The notes below the pieces were generated by a model. That model searched no databases. It was not told where the DNA came from and saw only the letters and a list, made by a program, of their open reading frames with translations. A stretch of 25,237 nt of DNA, taken from assembly GCA_051001455.1 (NCBI GenBank), contig JBPCNH010000026.1, positions 1 to 25,237 of the forward strand, read 5' to 3'. This DNA comes from JBPCNH01 sp051001455 (lineage in GTDB: Bacteria; Actinomycetota; CADDZG01; WHSQ01). This document shows, one piece after another, positions 23,151-25,237 of the stretch. Made by a program: the position numbers and the translations under genes. The first letter of the stretch is position 1. The number at the start of each line of letters is the position of its first letter.

Positions 23151-24313
23151 AGCGGATCTCGATCCAGCACGTCGAGATACTTGAGGCCCGTGCCGGTGTT
23201 GTAGAGCACGACCGGAGAGGCCAGCTCGCCTCGGGCCGCCAGCACCGTTGCGGCAACGACCGTGGTGGCGCCCTCGGGACATACGAAGATGCCTTCCGCC
23301 GACGCTAGCTCGCGGACCGCGCCTCTGACATCCTCATCCGACACCGCCAGCATCGAACCGCCGGAAGCTCGGACGCGGTCGAGGACGAGATCGCCTTCGC
23401 TCGGAGCGGGCACACGCAGTCCCGCCGCGATCGTCGCAGGGCCCTTCGCCCACGGCTCGGGCGCCAGGTCTCCTGCCTCGAACGCGCGGGTTATCGGTGC
23501 GCAGTCCTCCGACTGCACCCCGACGAGGCGCGCAGGGTCGTCCTCAGTCCACCCGATGGTCGATACCTCTTCGGCGGCCTTGGCCGCGGCTGCGGCCGCC
23601 ACTCCCCCGCCCACGGGAAGGACGATCGTTCCGGGGAAGCGCATGCCGTTCCCGTCGCCGAGCTGATCGAACACCTCGAGCCACGCGGTCTTCTTGCCTT
23701 CGACCCGGTAGGGCTCCCCGAAGGTTGCCGCCAGGAACGCTCCGGTCTCGCCGGAGATGGCCGCGGCGCGCCGGCCCGCGTCGGCGATCGTTCCGTCGAC
23801 TAGCTCCAGCCGCCCGCCCGCCAGCGTCACCTCGCGCTGGTTGTTGAGGGGGGCGCTGCGGGCCATGGTCACCGTGATCGGGATCCCGGCGCGCGCCGCA
23901 TAGAAGGCCCACGCGCCTCCCGCGTTGCCGGCACTCGGCATGACGAGAGTCTCGGCGCCGAGCTCCTTGGCCCGGCTGACTCCGACGGCGGCGCCGCGCG
24001 CCTTGAACGTCCCGGTGGGCAACAGCCCGTCGTCCTTCAGATAAGCCTCGACGCCCCACCGCTCCGACATGGTCGGCAACGGCATCAAAGGCGTGCGGAC
24101 CTCACCGAGGCTCACCGGCGCGCCGGACAACGGGAGCATCGGGTGATAGCGCCACAGCCCTTCGGACGGCGCGCCGAGATCCCCGCGGGTCAGTCCTACG
24201 AAGTCGTATCGAGCCAGCAGGGTGCCCCCGCAGGGGCAACGCGTATGCAGCCCGGCCGCGTCGAAGCGCAGGTCACAACGAGCACAAGCGAGGTGGTCGA
24301 GACGAGAGGTCAC
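23147..24313 (-). CDS. thrC: Threonine synthase, PLP-dependent
   Basis: PLP enzyme of fold type II that converts O-phosphohomoserine to threonine. An N-terminal zinc-ribbon has Cys10, Cys13, Cys26 and Cys28 (CARC and CPC), as in the archaeal/actinobacterial threonine synthases. The PLP lysine is Lys104 in PTGTFKARGA. The phosphate-binding loop is PSAGNAGGAW, and PVGGGVAAA is the glycine-rich cofactor-holding turn. The C-terminus has NTGTGLKYLDVL. I chose GTG at 24311-24313 (388 residues); a TTG at 24320-24322 would add three residues. Closely related threonine dehydratases and other beta-family enzymes are the main alternatives, but the zinc-ribbon favours threonine synthase. It lies 73 bp downstream of the SufT-like gene, with a long inverted repeat in the gap. 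Confidence 0.87.
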   Translation of the reverse strand: MTSRLDHLACARCDLRFDAAGLHTRCPCGGTLLARYDFVGLTRGDLGAPSEGLWRYHPMLPLSGAPVSLGEVRTPLMPLPTMSERWGVEAYLKDDGLLPTGTFKARGAAVGVSRAKELGAETLVMPSAGNAGGAWAFYAARAGIPITVTMARSAPLNNQREVTLAGGRLELVDGTIADAGRRAAAISGETGAFLAATFGEPYRVEGKKTAWLEVFDQLGDGNGMRFPGTIVLPVGGGVAAAAAAKAAEEVSTIGWTEDDPARLVGVQSEDCAPITRAFEAGDLAPEPWAKGPATIAAGLRVPAPSEGDLVLDRVRASGGSMLAVSDEDVRGAVRELASAEGIFVCPEGATTVVAATVLAARGELASPVVLYNTGTGLKYLDVLDRDPL

Positions 24314-24328
24314 CGGCCCCAAACTAGC

Positions 24329-24381
24329 CCCAAATCTTCAAATGTCTCCACCGCAACGGTAGGGGGGATTGAAGATTTGGG
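24329..24381 (-). repeat. 13-bp-arm inverted repeat in the thrC leader
   Basis: CCCAAATCTTCAA (24329-24341) and TTGAAGATTTGGG (24369-24381) are perfect complements. The 27-bp spacer has its own small stem (ACCG-caa-CGGT, 24350-24360). On the minus strand the 3' arm runs into two direct copies of TTTGGGGC separated by TAG, just before the thrC start. It may terminate the SufT-like message, hide the thrC ribosome-binding site, or be a small mobile-type repeat. Confidence 0.7.
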
Positions 24382-24386
24382 AGTGT

Positions 24387-24701
24387 TTAAACGAAGCCGA
24401 GTGCGGACTTCGCCAGCGGCGCCATCTTCTCGGGCGTCCACGGCGGGTACATCACCATCTCGGTCGTGACGTTGCCGATCCCCTCGATGTACTGGGTGGC
24501 GTCCTTGATCTGCTCGTCGAGCATCGGCCCGATCGGGCAACCCATCGTCGTGAGGGTGAACTCGACCCGTACGTTGTGGTCGTCGTCGATGTCGACCTCG
24601 TAGACGAGGCCGAGGTTCCAGATGTCGATCCCCAGCTCCGGATCGTTGACGGTCTGGAGCGCCTGGATGACGCCTTCGCGGATCTCTTCTTTAGTAGCCA
24701 T
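24387..24701 (-). CDS. MIP18/DUF59 metal-sulfur cluster assembly protein (SufT-like)
   Basis: 104-residue single-domain DUF59 protein of the MIP18/PaaD/SufT group, which helps to assemble or deliver iron-sulfur clusters. Family landmarks are the helical start KEEIREGVIQALQTV, the acidic motif NDPELGIDIWNLGLVYEVDI (about residues 19-38), the cysteine of TTMGCPIGPMLDEQI (Cys55) and the C-terminal VMYPPWTPEKM. No other suf genes are visible in the window. I chose ATG at 24699-24701; a TTG at 24729-24731 with AGGA upstream would add 10 residues. The ATG has no ribosome-binding site, and a TACCCT (a TANNNT-type -10) ends 6 nt before it, so the message is probably leaderless. Confidence 0.88.
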   Translation of the reverse strand: MATKEEIREGVIQALQTVNDPELGIDIWNLGLVYEVDIDDDHNVRVEFTLTTMGCPIGPMLDEQIKDATQYIEGIGNVTTEMVMYPPWTPEKMAPLAKSALGFV

Positions 24702-24813
24702 ATATCTAGGGTAACGCTGAGGACCGTTCAAACTTTCCTGAAAGATCCTGGAACGAAGTTCTCTCCCCGAGGGTCGCTGATTTTTCCAGAATAATTTCGT
24801 GTAGGCAGTCTTT

Positions 24814-24843
24814 TTGACCCCATTCCTGTCTCACCCCTTCATT
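24814..24843 (+). promoter_or_regulatory. Candidate promoter of the last gene
   Basis: TTGACC (24814-24819) and TTCATT (24838-24843) are 18 bp apart, and the GTG of the partial gene lies 13 bp past the -10-like element. A start about 7 nt downstream would leave a leader of about five bases. The -10 match is poor. Confidence 0.35.
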
Positions 24844-24855
24844 ATCGTCGAGGGC

Positions 24856-25237
24856 GTGAGAACGACAAATAGACCGCCCTCGCAGAACCGCCCCCGGAGC
24901 CAGATCGTGAACCTCGGGAGCCTCGATCCTCGCTCCCGTCCTGGAGGCACCACCAGCTCAACGGAGCCGGTCACTGCCGCTGCTTCTGAGGGAGGCCACG
25001 ACACAAAGGGTCTGGATGCGGCCGCTCTGACTCCCGAGCGGACGGCGACCGGGACGCAGGATGCCGCGGCTCCGAGCGGCACGGACTACTCCTCGTTCGG
25101 CAACGAAGCTCTCGATCGGGCGGGCGACCAGCTGCACGGCATCCACAACGCGACCCTCACAGAGCTGTTCTCGATCGGGGTCGAAAAGGAGCGGCGGGGG
25201 TTGTTGTCCCAAGACGGCGCCAGAGACCTCGCCGGCT
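24856..25237 (+). CDS. Unknown protein, 3'-truncated by window end
   Basis: A plus-strand frame runs without a stop from a TAG at 24802-24804 to the end of the window; the likely start is GTG at 24856-24858. At least 127 residues are coded. Codon third positions are strongly G/C-rich after about 25080, which supports real coding. The N-terminal ~75 residues are low-complexity and rich in Ser, Thr, Pro, Ala and Arg (for example SRPGGTTSSTEPVTAAA), so probably disordered. The following SSFGNEALDRAGDQL and TLTELFSIGVEKERRGLL segments look helical. I do not recognise the family. There is no signal peptide or membrane segment in the visible part. Confidence 0.55.
   Translation, partial: MRTTNRPPSQNRPRSQIVNLGSLDPRSRPGGTTSSTEPVTAAASEGGHDTKGLDAAALTPERTATGTQDAAAPSGTDYSSFGNEALDRAGDQLHGIHNATLTELFSIGVEKERRGLLSQDGARDLAG

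Noticed and set aside
24751..24761. Second LexA-like site, GAAC-gaa-GTTC
   Set aside because: The spacer is 3 bp, not 4, and the outer bases do not match the box.

Overview
The window is about 25 kb of GC-rich bacterial chromosome. Several traits point to the Actinomycetota, probably an uncultured, deep-branching lineage. GTG starts are frequent, two genes look leaderless, a DUF3040 gene is present, the replicative-type repair polymerase is of the DnaE2 type, a DUF6504-like gene is linked to it, and there is an actinobacterial/Gram-positive LexA box. Gene order is normal chromosomal order. There are no transposases, integrases, tRNAs, rRNAs or CRISPR arrays. All assignments come from reading the sequence by eye; no database search or folding program was run.

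Left part (1-6.8 kb, minus strand): a complete peptide/nickel-type ABC importer operon reads right to left as lipoprotein binding protein, two permeases and two ATPases. The last four genes overlap by 1-4 bp. A perfect 28-bp palindrome separates the binding protein from the permeases. Downstream are a 71-residue unknown protein and a 5'-truncated panD that has lost the part encoding the Gly-Ser self-cleavage site.

Middle (6.9-13.9 kb): a plus-strand trio of MoxR ATPase, DUF58 protein and membrane transglutaminase (TgpA-like) has overlapping genes and converges on a MerR-family regulator. Then, all on the minus strand, come a small DUF3040 membrane protein and the Y-family polymerase DinB.

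Right-middle (13.95-22.9 kb, minus strand): two large secreted calcium-type proteins (an RTX-repeat protein with a Pro/Thr linker, and an FG-GAP/VCBS propeller) lie between DinB and an operon of DUF6504-like protein, hotdog thioesterase and DnaE2. Upstream of that operon is the most interesting stretch of the window. A consensus promoter carries a near-perfect LexA (SOS) box at 22830-22845. It is followed at once by about 135 nt that can fold into a closing stem, two hairpins with the same C-rich loop heptamer, and a terminator-like stem-loop. This looks like a DNA-damage-induced small RNA or an attenuating leader for the translesion operon.

Right end (22.9-25.2 kb): a lytic transglycosylase remnant without its catalytic half starts right beside the SOS promoter. 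It converges on a threonine synthase gene, which follows a MIP18/SufT-like gene, with a 13-bp-arm inverted repeat between the two. The last gene, on the plus strand, runs off the window.
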